Assembly: GCA_902560565.1 (NCBI GenBank)
Contig: CACEMG010000001.1
Span: 1 to 64,000 of the forward strand
Length of the DNA: 64,000 bases
Direction of reading: 5' to 3'
From: an uncultured Pelagibacteraceae bacterium
Lineage (GTDB): Bacteria > Pseudomonadota > Alphaproteobacteria > Pelagibacterales > Pelagibacteraceae
The notes beneath the pieces are model-generated. The model was given only the letters and a program-made list of their open reading frames with translations. It made no database searches and was not told the DNA's origin. The first letter of the stretch is position 1, and each line of letters opens with the position of its first letter. A program made the translations under genes and the position numbers. Shown here piece by piece: positions 8,764 to 17,227 of this stretch.

Positions 8764-9369
8764 TTAATCTCTTTTAATAAGTTTATCTTGTTGTGAAGAT
8801 CTTTTTGAGTCTAAAACACTTGCTACCAATTTTCTATTACAGGATACATTTAATAGTTCAGCTACTTTTTTTGCAATTGATGTTTTTGAATGACATTTGT
8901 TTTTTTTTTCAGTTTGAATTTCTTTAATTTTCTTAATATCGAGTTTTTTCTCTTTTGCATCTTTTATTCTTTTATCATAATCAGCAGCAGATGGGATCGA
9001 GTCAAATATTTCTAAAATTTTATCCTTTTTTTTCTTTAAAATTTTTCTTCCCAAAATCGAATTATTATTATTTTTTAAAGAATCAATAATTTTTTGTATC
9101 TGAGATACTGTTGGCTGTTTATAAGCATATGGTGTTGCTCCAAATTTACCTTCTCGTTTAATTTTAACCATTGAAATTCCATTGTTATTACAAAATCTTG
9201 CTAGATTATCATCTCTTTCAAAATCAATTTTTTTCGTATTTAAATAATCTATAAACTCTTCAGATGTTAAATATCCTGAAGGAATTTCTTCATGTAAATA
9301 ACCTTTTAATTTACCTTTTTCTGACTTCAGCTTTAGATTATATGGGTTTTTTTCTCTTTTGCTTATCAT
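8764..9369 (-). CDS. Unrecognised lysine-rich protein
   Basis: I do not recognise this 201-aa protein. It is basic and Lys-rich, with a predicted mostly helical middle and no membrane segment. The N-terminal half includes LTSEEFIDYLN and ATPYAYKQPTVSQIQKII, which could be a small DNA-binding module. The C-terminal part, SIAKKVAELLNVSCNRKLVASVLD, has the spacing of a helix-turn-helix. Its ATG overlaps the rmuC stop by 4 nt, so it is co-translated with rmuC and lies 12 nt before the nuclease-helicase gene. Nucleic-acid binding is a guess from charge and context. Confidence 0.6.
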   Translation of the reverse strand: MISKREKNPYNLKLKSEKGKLKGYLHEEIPSGYLTSEEFIDYLNTKKIDFERDDNLARFCNNNGISMVKIKREGKFGATPYAYKQPTVSQIQKIIDSLKNNNNSILGRKILKKKKDKILEIFDSIPSAADYDKRIKDAKEKKLDIKKIKEIQTEKKNKCHSKTSIAKKVAELLNVSCNRKLVASVLDSKRSSQQDKLIKRD

Positions 9370-10508
9370 TCTTTTATATTAACAATTTTTGGTTTCTCAG
9401 GATCTTCAACATAATCCAAGTTTACATCATTTTCAGTAGTATTTGGTAATTCTTTTGTTTGTCCTAAACCTCCAGTTTTTTTTAGTTTTACTAACTTATC
9501 TTCTAATGATTGATTTGAACCATAAGCTGCATTTATTACTTGCTTAAGAGAATTTGTGTGCGCTTTATGACTATCAATTGTCTTTTTTAAATTTTTTTTC
9601 AAAAAAGTGTATTTGTCATAAATTGCCGTTGCTTCCTTTACAATTTTGGAAACTAAAGATTTATTTTTTTTCTCATTTTTAATGCTTGTAGCAGTTGCAA
9701 TTAAACTCATAATACTAATAGGACCAGCAAGAAGTATTTTTTTTTCATAACACAAATCCAATAAGCTACTATTTTCTTTTTCGAGCACTGAAAGATAACA
9801 GGCGTCAAATGGCATAAACATAACAACATATTGCATGTTTTCAAGTTGGTAAAGTTTTGAATAATTTTTAAATCCAAGGTCAGTTATATGTTTTTTCACA
9901 GACTCTATATGTTTGTTTAGATTTTCTTCTCTCATATCTTTATCTTTTGAATTAACAAAGTCCTCAAAATTTTTAAGGGAAACTTTGCAATCGATAACAA
10001 TTTTTTGATTATCTTGAAGGTTTAATATAAAATCAGGTTTTATTATTTTTTCTTCCCCTGTTTCAGGATCAGAAATTTTTTTTTCCTTTCCTACATCAAA
10101 ATCTCCATCCTCTTCTTTTAGTCCGTGTCTTTCTAAAATATTTCTTAAAGTTCTTTCATTAAATTTTCCTTGATATTTAACATCACCAACTAATTTTTCA
10201 TGAAAATTTTTATATTCTGAAATAACAGATTTATATTCTGAAAATGATCTATTGCTTATTTCTTTAAATGTATCTACGTCATTTTTATTACTTATGAGCT
10301 GTTCTTTATCTTTTTTTAATTCTTTAATATAATTTTCTACTAAGTCTGTTTTATCTATTTGTTTATCTAGTTCATTCTGAAGTTTTAAATATTCCGGATT
10401 ATTTTTATCAATATTTTTAGAACTTTTAATTTGATTTAGTATATATAAAAACAAAAAAACAATTGTTACGCTTAATATGAGAACTGTAATTGATAAAGTT
10501 GCTATCAT
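9366..10508 (-). CDS. rmuC: RmuC family DNA recombination protein
   Basis: Begins with one hydrophobic segment (residues about 3-27), then a long coiled-coil rich in Lys and Glu, then the RmuC core. The core carries KPDFILNL, VIDCKVSLKNFEDF, YVVMFMPFDACYLS and ILLAGPISIMSLI. The acidic/Lys residues form a PD-(D/E)XK-like restriction-fold core. RmuC limits inversions and rearrangements at short inverted repeats in E. coli. It is the best understood member of this accessory block and fits its DNA-processing theme. Length 380 aa is normal to slightly short. The downstream gene overlaps its end by 4 nt. Confidence 0.88.
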   Translation of the reverse strand: MIATLSITVLILSVTIVFLFLYILNQIKSSKNIDKNNPEYLKLQNELDKQIDKTDLVENYIKELKKDKEQLISNKNDVDTFKEISNRSFSEYKSVISEYKNFHEKLVGDVKYQGKFNERTLRNILERHGLKEEDGDFDVGKEKKISDPETGEEKIIKPDFILNLQDNQKIVIDCKVSLKNFEDFVNSKDKDMREENLNKHIESVKKHITDLGFKNYSKLYQLENMQYVVMFMPFDACYLSVLEKENSSLLDLCYEKKILLAGPISIMSLIATATSIKNEKKNKSLVSKIVKEATAIYDKYTFLKKNLKKTIDSHKAHTNSLKQVINAAYGSNQSLEDKLVKLKKTGGLGQTKELPNTTENDVNLDYVEDPEKPKIVNIKE

Positions 10509-10522
10509 ACCTATATAATATA

Positions 10523-12112
10523 TTAATTTATTAATTTACTCCACTCTTTAGAATATTTTTGAATTGATTTATTATTTTCAATACATTTTTCTAATAAAAC
10601 TGTAAGACAGTCACTGAAACTTCTATCACCATCATAACCACCAAGACAATGGGACAATTCATGAAGCGCTACAGAGCAGAAGACACTAAATTTTTGTTTG
10701 AATAAAGACTTATGTAAATAAATTACTTTATGGTTATAATCATATTTATCCTTCATTTGCCCAAGTAGTTCCTTGCATGTTATAGTTTTAAATTTCACAT
10801 CGTACATAGGATCATCATGTCCATCAGCTACGAATAATTTAGCAAAACCAGGTGAAATACTTTTGACTGCTTCAAATAAAAAATCGATCGATTTTTGTTC
10901 TTTATATGTCAAATTTTTTGTTTTTTTGTTCTTAATCCTAGATTCGCTATTTTTTTTATTTCGAATGAAACTTTCAAGTGCACTCATTACTCCAAAATTA
11001 GTAAAATACGACGGGAGAATAATTTTTTTTTTCTTTTCCTTGTTTGTCCTGTTACGAATGTAATTTTGGACACCTGTGTTAAACCACTCATTATAAGTAA
11101 TTTCTCGAGAATAGGTATATCTAGACTCTGCAAAGTAATCATTTCCAAATAATTCTTTTAAATTTTTGTCGTCTTTTAACCATCCATAAGAATTAGTAGC
11201 TATAGCACTTAAAAGTAAATGCCCCTTTTCCCAAATTTTTTTACTCGATTTTAAAATATATTTTATAGCCACATTTCCAACCATATCTCTATAATAAAAA
11301 CCACTACGAGCTAGTATTGAAAAGAATGTTGCTTGAAGTTTAGAATCAAAAGCTTTTCGGTCACGGTCCATGCGAACCTTCTTATCAAGTGCAGCATATG
11401 ACTTGTTAATGTGTATAATTACAGGGATCCCAATGATATCTATCCTTCTCAAATTCTTATAAAAACCCACCCCGTTTGGCTCAGTTGATTTAAATATGCT
11501 TATTCCATTATGGTCATGTAAAATTTCACCTATTATTTTATTACCACTATAAAAAAAATTTTTCATTCCATACTGGTAAGCTTTCTTTAGTTTTTTACTT
11601 ATAGTTTTTATTATAAAATAATTACCTTTAAGTTTGTTTATTTTGAAATAGTTATAGATTAATGGACGCAATCCATCGGTATTCGGAATTTCATTTCCTA
11701 CTGATACGATAAGAGCTTTGTTGCCAGAAATTAATATAGGATTAAAGACACCCATTCTAGCAAGATCTGAAAACACTTTCTTACCACCTTCCCCATGGGA
11801 GCCACAGAATTGTACTTCTGATTCAGATTTAGTAGATCCAATATAATAAAGCTTTTCTAAGTTAAATTCATTAGGAGCGTAAATTCTTACAGTATCACTT
11901 TCGATAGAAATTTTAATATCTGTTATTGGCAGCTTGTTTTCCAAGCAGCCATCATAAAAATTTTGCAGCGTATCTCTAGCAATCATATCTTCAGTCCATA
12001 TTTCTTCAGACCAACTTGTAGTGATTGCAGATGGAACTGATTTTAAGTGCTCTGTTGAAGTAATTTCAGGTACTTCTAAAAGCAAGTCTTTAAATTTTTT
12101 TATATCATTCAT
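10523..12112 (-). CDS. GHKL-like ATPase fused to an HExxH metallopeptidase-like domain
   Basis: A 529-aa protein. The N-terminal part has features of a GHKL ATPase: RDTLQNFYDG resembles the N box, and GSHGEGGKK followed by VFSDLARMG resembles the glycine-rich ATP-lid motif. A clear DxGxG box is not visible. The C-terminal end contains ALHELSHCLGGYDGD, a zinc peptidase-type HExxH (484-488) followed by further acidic residues that could supply a third ligand. The two parts in one chain suggest an ATP-gated protease or peptidase-controlled machine. I know no named family with certainty. It lies between rmuC and a set of small genes, all on the minus strand, with short spacing. Confidence 0.6.
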   Translation of the reverse strand: MNDIKKFKDLLLEVPEITSTEHLKSVPSAITTSWSEEIWTEDMIARDTLQNFYDGCLENKLPITDIKISIESDTVRIYAPNEFNLEKLYYIGSTKSESEVQFCGSHGEGGKKVFSDLARMGVFNPILISGNKALIVSVGNEIPNTDGLRPLIYNYFKINKLKGNYFIIKTISKKLKKAYQYGMKNFFYSGNKIIGEILHDHNGISIFKSTEPNGVGFYKNLRRIDIIGIPVIIHINKSYAALDKKVRMDRDRKAFDSKLQATFFSILARSGFYYRDMVGNVAIKYILKSSKKIWEKGHLLLSAIATNSYGWLKDDKNLKELFGNDYFAESRYTYSREITYNEWFNTGVQNYIRNRTNKEKKKKIILPSYFTNFGVMSALESFIRNKKNSESRIKNKKTKNLTYKEQKSIDFLFEAVKSISPGFAKLFVADGHDDPMYDVKFKTITCKELLGQMKDKYDYNHKVIYLHKSLFKQKFSVFCSVALHELSHCLGGYDGDRSFSDCLTVLLEKCIENNKSIQKYSKEWSKLIN

Positions 12113-12120
12113 TTTTCCCT

Positions 12121-12411
12121 CTATATTTTATTATTAGTAATTTCATCTTTTAATTCTTCTTTAAGAACATCTATATTTATTAATACTCTATGATATATAT
12201 GTTGGGCTCTTTTTTTCTTTAAATATTTATAAAGATTAAGAGGTATAAAATAAAAGTTTATAATTAATCCAAAAAATTTTTTATTTTCATAAAATCTGAT
12301 TTTAGCCTTTTCGTTTATTTCTTGATGCTTAAACCAATCCTGAAAATCTGATTTCCACTCGAGATAATATTCTAGACGTTGTTTCAATAAATTTTGGTAA
12401 TTCTTTTTCAT
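12121..12411 (-). CDS. Small unrecognised protein
   Basis: Hypothetical protein of 96 aa, basic, with aromatic-rich NH2-terminal part (YYLEWKSDFQDWF) and a short hydrophobic stretch FFGLIINFYFIPLNLY that may associate with membrane or form a buried helix. No family recognised. It lies 8 nt before the ATPase-peptidase gene and 3 nt after the WGR gene, so it belongs to the same minus-strand transcription unit. The tight spacing and lack of a competing frame support a real gene. Confidence 0.5.
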   Translation of the reverse strand: MKKNYQNLLKQRLEYYLEWKSDFQDWFKHQEINEKAKIRFYENKKFFGLIINFYFIPLNLYKYLKKKRAQHIYHRVLINIDVLKEELKDEITNNKI

Positions 12412-12414
12412 ATT

Positions 12415-12645
12415 TTATTTTATCTCCACGTATCCTTTACCAATTTTTTCTCTTATTTTTTTTTCAGCATATTTTTTTGCAGCTTCCTCTGAACTAAATT
12501 GATTTTCCTTTTCTGCTGGGTTATGAATACCAATACGTCCGTATTTTGTTATAACCTTTTTTTTTGCATCAATTTTAATTTCCCAGAATTTAAACGAATT
12601 TTTAATGTGGTTTTTATATTCTAGTCTCATTTTATTTCCTTTCAT
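12415..12645 (-). CDS. WGR domain protein
   Basis: A single small domain, 76 aa. The pattern FWEIKIDAKKKVITKYGRIG, then SSEEAAKKYAEKKIREKIGKGY, is that of the WGR domain found alone or fused to PARP and to MolR-like proteins; the central WGR is YGR here. WGR domains are thought to bind nucleic acid, for example DNA ends in PARP. Initiation could also be at MRLEYK (residue 6). It sits directly between two hypothetical genes in the minus-strand set. Bacterial stand-alone WGR proteins often occur in accessory or defence-like regions. Confidence 0.75.
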   Translation of the reverse strand: MKGNKMRLEYKNHIKNSFKFWEIKIDAKKKVITKYGRIGIHNPAEKENQFSSEEAAKKYAEKKIREKIGKGYVEIK

Positions 12646-13062
12646 TTAGTGTAGCGTTTTATCTTTAATTTTTTTTTTTCTTCCAAAAAGATCTTCTTCA
12701 TCAGCTTGATTACTAGTCCATTCATCTAAAGAATTCATAAAATCCTTATTGTGCTGTAGAAGTTGATTCTTTGTAAAAGTTGTATAGTATTTGAACTTTG
12801 GATAAGACATTTCTAGCATTAAAGATTGCATTACTCGGTAATAGAAAATGTAAAAACACTCATCTTTATCTAGAGCTTCTTTTGCAGCCTTTTGTTTAAA
12901 GGCATCAACTAAATTTTTTGCAAAAATATCTATTCTTTCCCAGATTTCATTCCTCGTCTCTATTTTCTGCTCTTTCAAAGATTTAGTTTTAAAAGGAACA
13001 ATATTCGTTTTTTTTGAACTTTTTCCTTTCAAAGGTTTTTTTTTGTCTTTTTCCTTGCTCAT
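12646..13062 (-). CDS. Unrecognised charged protein, first gene of the minus-strand accessory unit
   Basis: A 138-aa protein with a very basic N-terminal tail (KKPLKGKSSKKTN), a helical middle and a mixed-charge C-terminal tail with DLFGRKKK. No motif recognised. It is the first gene of the minus-strand unit that runs through the WGR protein and the ATPase-peptidase to rmuC, and it faces away from the 409-aa gene across a roughly 105-bp AT-rich promoter region. Because it leads the unit, a regulatory or structural role is possible, but nothing in the sequence proves it. Confidence 0.5.
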   Translation of the reverse strand: MSKEKDKKKPLKGKSSKKTNIVPFKTKSLKEQKIETRNEIWERIDIFAKNLVDAFKQKAAKEALDKDECFYIFYYRVMQSLMLEMSYPKFKYYTTFTKNQLLQHNKDFMNSLDEWTSNQADEEDLFGRKKKIKDKTLH

Positions 13063-13167
13063 AAGGTTTTAATAACAAATATATTTTGCTGTGTCAAGAC
13101 TGTATTTATAAATATTTTTGTATTGATTCATTATATTTATACTGTATATATATAAAGAGTAAATAAT
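13063..13167. promoter_or_regulatory. Divergent promoter region of the accessory block
   Basis: A 105-bp AT-rich spacer between two divergently transcribed genes. On the plus strand TTGATT (13123-13128) is followed 16-18 nt later by TATATA (within 13145-13152), a plausible sigma70-type promoter for the 409-aa gene at 13168. A minus-strand promoter for the 138-aa gene must lie here too but I cannot fix it. Several near-repeats of TTATAAATAT/TTATATTTAT might be operators. Confidence 0.35.
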
Positions 13168-14397
13168 ATGATTCGAAAAAAAAGTAACAAAATAAGTAAG
13201 CCAGGTGCAATTTTATGGGAATTACTTAGTGAATCTGGGATTTCCCAGGCCATAGCTTCGAAAAATATGGGGCAATATGAAAATTATTTAACCAATTATA
13301 TCTACAAATATAAAGAAAACATATTCCCAAGGTCATTTTGTTATAATTTTTTGTCGTCGGTTTATCACTCAATAAAAAGGGATAAAATTAATAAGAACCA
13401 ATCTTTCATATCAATATTAAGTAGGGTAATTAATAAAAATTTAGATGTAATAAAAATTTTAATCCTCCCTGCTCTTGATCATCATATTGCAGCGTTGCTT
13501 AAATTAGAAAATATTGATTTTATTGAAACCTCAAATTTATTAGAAAGATATATTGCTGAAGTAGTCACTAAAGAAAAATATAACGAGTATAAATCATTTT
13601 TAAGTGAGATGGATAGTGAAGACGAGGGTTTTGATAATCTAAATAATATTCGTTTGAAAGGAGACCCAATTCTGGATGAAGAACGATTTAAAAAAAATAT
13701 TGAATTTGAAAATTTAGTAAAATCAATCAAAGATTTCTATTATCTATGTGAGCAACTTACATTAATCTTCGTTCCAAATTTTTATTCACCAACAAACTAT
13801 CAAAAAATAAAAATGGACAAAGTTAGCAAAGGAACTTTTTTAGTGAAAAAAAGATTTATCAAACAATTGAAACGATCGAATAAAATTGGTGGAGAGTTTA
13901 GCTGGAATTCTGGAAAATTTTCTTTTAGTGAAAATTCTGGTAATAATTATGAAACTTCAGAATTTTTATCAAAAGATGAATCTAAAAAAATTAAAATTAA
14001 AGAAAATCTTTCTGGATTGCCCTTTGTGGATATTCCTTTAACAAAGGAACAAAAAAAAGAAATAGATGATGTAATGGCTAAAGGAGGTAAAACATCATTA
14101 TTAAATGTAGATGAATTAGTTAATAAGTATCGAGGTTCATATTACTTGGAACTAGCTTTCAAAAATAATCCATATATGAAAAAACTTGGAATAGAAGATG
14201 TTTCAGGAGTTTTTGAAGAAGCTAGGCTTATTGCATTGAATAAAAAGCTAAATTATTTTTTAGGTTCAAACAAGCAACATGATTCTCTTTGGGATACTAG
14301 AGCAACTGCAGAGAAAATTTCTAAAGAGGAGTCTTCCGTTAGCCTATTTGATGATTTAATTTTCCCTAAGATTAAAGAAGGGAAAAAAATAGCGTAA
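13168..14397 (+). CDS. Unrecognised 409-aa protein with possible N-terminal HTH and an ExoIII-like C-terminal motif
   Basis: No family recognised. Residues around 15-45 (ELLSESGISQAIASKNMGQYENYL) have the look of a helix-turn-helix of the repressor type, which would suit its place next to a divergent promoter. The middle is helical and acidic. Near the C terminus is HDSLWDTRAT, the same ten residues found in the ExoIII motif of the next gene, encoded by an identical 27-bp stretch. The rest of an exonuclease domain is absent here, so this short tract is probably a copied fragment. A regulator of the block is possible; the function is unknown. Confidence 0.55.
   Translation: MIRKKSNKISKPGAILWELLSESGISQAIASKNMGQYENYLTNYIYKYKENIFPRSFCYNFLSSVYHSIKRDKINKNQSFISILSRVINKNLDVIKILILPALDHHIAALLKLENIDFIETSNLLERYIAEVVTKEKYNEYKSFLSEMDSEDEGFDNLNNIRLKGDPILDEERFKKNIEFENLVKSIKDFYYLCEQLTLIFVPNFYSPTNYQKIKMDKVSKGTFLVKKRFIKQLKRSNKIGGEFSWNSGKFSFSENSGNNYETSEFLSKDESKKIKIKENLSGLPFVDIPLTKEQKKEIDDVMAKGGKTSLLNVDELVNKYRGSYYLELAFKNNPYMKKLGIEDVSGVFEEARLIALNKKLNYFLGSNKQHDSLWDTRATAEKISKEESSVSLFDDLIFPKIKEGKKIA
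14281..14307 (+). repeat. Copy 1 of a 27-bp identical coding repeat
   Basis: GATTCTCTTTGGGATACTAG plus seven more bases match 14940-14966 exactly. Both copies are read in the same frame and, with the preceding His codon (CAT here, CAC there), encode HDSLWDTRAT. Flanks differ on both sides. Confidence 0.9.
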
Positions 14398-14420
14398 CTT
14401 TTTTTAAATAATCAAATAAT

Positions 14421-15875
14421 ATGAAAAAAACTTTTACATTCTATGACATGGAAGCTGATAGTGGATCAGCAATAAAAGCTACCTGCTTAAGTTGTAGTTA
14501 TGTAACTGTAGACTCAAATTTCAAAACTATTGAAGAAGGTACATTTAATTCAAGATTAAGAAAATCTAGGGCTTTCGAAGTTGATGCTATGCTTGCCCAT
14601 TCAATCCCATTAAAAAAGATTCAAAGTGAAAAATTATCTAATGGAGAGCTAGTAGAAAAGCTAGAAGCCAAATTTATTGAACTTGCAAAAAAAGGAACAA
14701 TTTTTGTTGGATACAATTCAAGTGGGTATGATCAAATTCTTTTAAATCATATGTTACATTTAAATTTAAAGTGGCCCTATATAACAAGTAAAGAACAGTT
14801 TGATTTGCTACCAGCAGTCAGAACTGCATCTGTGTTTGAGCCAAAGGCATTAAATTATTTAACTAATTTTAAAGGAAACACTTCATACAAATTGCAGGAC
14901 ATGATCAAAGCAAATAATATAAAATCAGAAATAGCTCACGATTCTCTTTGGGATACTAGAGCAACTAAGGATCTTGGCCACCTTTTGTATAAAAATGCTC
15001 CAGAAGTATTTAATGCTTCAATTGCATTAAGAAAGAAGGAGGATGTGATATCCCGAATAAAAGATGATATATTTTGCTGGAATGAATTCTTTTTTGCGCG
15101 TGCCAAAATTTTTTGTGGTTGTTATATAGGAAGCACCATTTATCCTAATTGGCATTACCTTTTTGATTTGCGCCAATCACCTGAGGAAATTATCTCAATA
15201 ATGAATAATAGAGAAGAATTGAAAAAAAAAGTTGAAAGTAGTCCCCGATTTATAAGAATTTGTAAAGGGAATCGCTCTCCAATTATTATGAAAAAAGAAA
15301 ATGCATTTAAAAATGATGAGGAATATAAAACTTTAGGAATTAAAGAAATTGAAAGAAGATATTATTTTTTAAGAAAACACCGAGAAGAATTGTCAGTAAG
15401 ATTAAGAGATCTAGCTAATGAAAAAATAGAGGAAAAAAATCAGTTTGAACAAGAAAAGAAACAACCTGAAGAAAATTTATATGGATTGAAAATTAGTAAT
15501 GACGAGAGAAAAATAATGCTAAATTTTAATCAAGCAAAAGAAATTTCAGACAAAAAGAAGGAGTTTATGCAATTTAAACATCAAGATATAAAACTGCTTG
15601 CTGAAATGAAACTGTATGAAGATTTATCTGAAGATGATTTTTGTAAAGTTCTCTCTAAAAAAGATTTAAATAAAGTAAAAAGTAGGATTGCGAACTATTT
15701 GTTAGATAAATCAAATAAAAGTCTTCCATTTACTAAAATTCCTGAGCAGTTAGCAAGATTGGATACGCTTAAACTTAATGCTGAAAATGATAAAGACGAT
15801 AATAAAGCAAAACAATTACAAGACTTGGATGATTATTTGGTTGGTAAGATGAATGAGTTTGAAAAATATTTATAA
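14421..15875 (+). CDS. sbcB: Exonuclease I-like DEDD exonuclease (SbcB family)
   Basis: A 484-aa protein with the DnaQ-fold exonuclease motifs in order. ExoI is FYDMEAD (D and E), ExoII is GYNSSGYDQ, and ExoIII is AHDSLWDTRAT with the catalytic His and Asp. A further region, FIRICKGNRSPIIM with downstream LGI, parallels the SH3-like and helical parts of E. coli exonuclease I. ExoI degrades single-stranded DNA 3' to 5'. The length is close to that of the family (about 475 aa), and the active site looks complete. It is downstream of the 409-aa gene by 23 nt and likely cotranscribed. The C-terminal third is charged and diverged. Confidence 0.8.
   Translation: MKKTFTFYDMEADSGSAIKATCLSCSYVTVDSNFKTIEEGTFNSRLRKSRAFEVDAMLAHSIPLKKIQSEKLSNGELVEKLEAKFIELAKKGTIFVGYNSSGYDQILLNHMLHLNLKWPYITSKEQFDLLPAVRTASVFEPKALNYLTNFKGNTSYKLQDMIKANNIKSEIAHDSLWDTRATKDLGHLLYKNAPEVFNASIALRKKEDVISRIKDDIFCWNEFFFARAKIFCGCYIGSTIYPNWHYLFDLRQSPEEIISIMNNREELKKKVESSPRFIRICKGNRSPIIMKKENAFKNDEEYKTLGIKEIERRYYFLRKHREELSVRLRDLANEKIEEKNQFEQEKKQPEENLYGLKISNDERKIMLNFNQAKEISDKKKEFMQFKHQDIKLLAEMKLYEDLSEDDFCKVLSKKDLNKVKSRIANYLLDKSNKSLPFTKIPEQLARLDTLKLNAENDKDDNKAKQLQDLDDYLVGKMNEFEKYL
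14940..14966 (+). repeat. Copy 2 of the 27-bp identical coding repeat
   Basis: Exact match to 14281-14307, here encoding the ExoIII catalytic motif of the SbcB-like exonuclease. This copy is in its expected domain context, so it is the likely donor. Confidence 0.9.
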
Positions 15876-15890
15876 AAAAAAACTTAAATT

Positions 15891-16451
15891 ATGACAAACT
15901 TGAACAAAGATAATATCAAAAAAATATTTTTTACTTATTTTCAGCCAACTTATAAAGGTAAATTAAAAGATACAAATATAATATTAAAAATTTTAAATGA
16001 ACTTCAAAAAGAACCACCGCCAACATCAACTTTAGTTATTAAAAAAATAAACTCATATACACAAAATAAAATAAAACTAAATGTTAGTAATATTAAAAGA
16101 ATAAAAAAAATTGCTCAAAAGAACGGTTTGATAAAAACTCAAAAACTAAACCGCAAGATTACAAAATCAAAAGAAAAATATTTAAAAATACTAAAAGTAA
16201 ACATATTTAACTTTCCTCCATATGCAAGGGGTGGTCAAAAAGCTGCATCTATAAATGATAGATATAGTATTGATTTTAAAAATCCAAAAGGAAAAACAAA
16301 AATACCAGAGCACTTACGTGGAGTACAATTTTACAAAACAAAAAATGATGCTAAAAAAGCAATTGAAGAAAAACAACAGTTTACAGAAATTTTTTTTAAA
16401 AAAGCAGATGAAAGATTTAAAAAAAATTTAAAAATATGGAAACTATATTAA
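15891..16451 (+). CDS. Unrecognised basic protein
   Basis: A 186-aa Lys- and Asn-rich protein, strongly basic, no membrane segment. Residues 60-110 look helical and could bind nucleic acid; the tract NFPPYARGGQKAASINDRYSI is the most distinctive part and I do not recognise it. It is the last full gene of the plus-strand accessory unit, 15 nt after the exonuclease. No homologous function can be given. Confidence 0.5.
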   Translation: MTNLNKDNIKKIFFTYFQPTYKGKLKDTNIILKILNELQKEPPPTSTLVIKKINSYTQNKIKLNVSNIKRIKKIAQKNGLIKTQKLNRKITKSKEKYLKILKVNIFNFPPYARGGQKAASINDRYSIDFKNPKGKTKIPEHLRGVQFYKTKNDAKKAIEEKQQFTEIFFKKADERFKKNLKIWKLY

Positions 16452-16552
16452 TTTTTATACTATTAATAATGGTTACTGTTTTGATATTTAAAAATTTTGA
16501 TATTTTAAAAATTATTCTTAATTATATTAAAGACTTAATGTTTGGAAAGTAA
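16436..16552 (+). CDS. Possible small single-span membrane protein
   Basis: A 38-codon frame not in the track: METILIFILLIMVTVLIF then KNFDILKII and a short basic end. The first 18 residues would make one membrane helix. It overlaps the end of the 186-aa gene by 16 nt and the end of hisG on the other strand by 18 nt. AT-rich DNA produces such hydrophobic frames by chance, so support is weak. Confidence 0.3.
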   Translation: METILIFILLIMVTVLIFKNFDILKIILNYIKDLMFGK

Positions 16553-17227
16553 TTTTAATAATTTTTTTACATCCGGTCTTTTAAAGGATTTCTTTGAAAC
16601 TAATAATGCTGCAGATGACTTCAAAATATAGCCGTCTTTTAAAGGCCTCAGACCATTCGCAGCGGCTGTTGAACCACTGGAAAATATTTCTCCTATTATA
16701 GAACTTTGAGAAATTCTTGGCATAACCTCAGTTGCTCCCATGCTGTCAGTAACCTCAACATTTTTAACATTCTTTTCCTCTAAGAAGTTTTGCACTAAAC
16801 TTTTGTACTTTGTTGAACATTTCATAGGTTGTTTATTTTTTTTCAACATTTCTGTTGCTATCTCTGAAACGTCAAGCATTGTTTGGCAATCAATCCAAGA
16901 ATTCATACAAAAAATGGCTAGTGTGGCGTGTCCAAAATTTAATCGTTTATAAATATTAATTTTTTTTTGAATCTCTACATCTGAATTTAGTAACAAATCA
17001 ATTCCTGATATAGCTATGTCTGAATTATTATTGGCAATAGATACAATAGACTCTCTAGCGTGTTGAAAAATGCAAACAATATCAAATTTATTATGATTTA
17101 TTTTACCAATTAAATCTCTGTCTCCTTTTTCAAATTTAATATTTAGATTTTTTTTTTTGAATATTCTTAAAGTTTCAAAACGCAATCGTCCCTTGCTGGG
17201 CAAAGATATTATAATTTCTTTTTTCAT
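16535..17227 (-). CDS. hisG: ATP phosphoribosyltransferase catalytic subunit, short form
   Basis: First enzyme of histidine synthesis, joining ATP and PRPP. The 230-aa length marks the short form, which needs HisZ; hisZ is directly upstream and overlaps by one base (TAATG). Recognisable segments are LPSKGRLR, DIAISGIDLL, GATEVMPR and SSGSTAAANGL. The PRPP-binding tract, usually DxVxTGxTLxANxL, is GEIFSSGSTAAANGL here, so one acid and the Thr-Gly are changed. The enzyme probably remains functional given the intact hisZ and hisS context, but the PRPP loop is unusual. The gene is the last of hisS-hisZ-hisG. Confidence 0.85.
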   Translation of the reverse strand: MKKEIIISLPSKGRLRFETLRIFKKKNLNIKFEKGDRDLIGKINHNKFDIVCIFQHARESIVSIANNNSDIAISGIDLLLNSDVEIQKKINIYKRLNFGHATLAIFCMNSWIDCQTMLDVSEIATEMLKKNKQPMKCSTKYKSLVQNFLEEKNVKNVEVTDSMGATEVMPRISQSSIIGEIFSSGSTAAANGLRPLKDGYILKSSAALLVSKKSFKRPDVKKLLKLLSKH

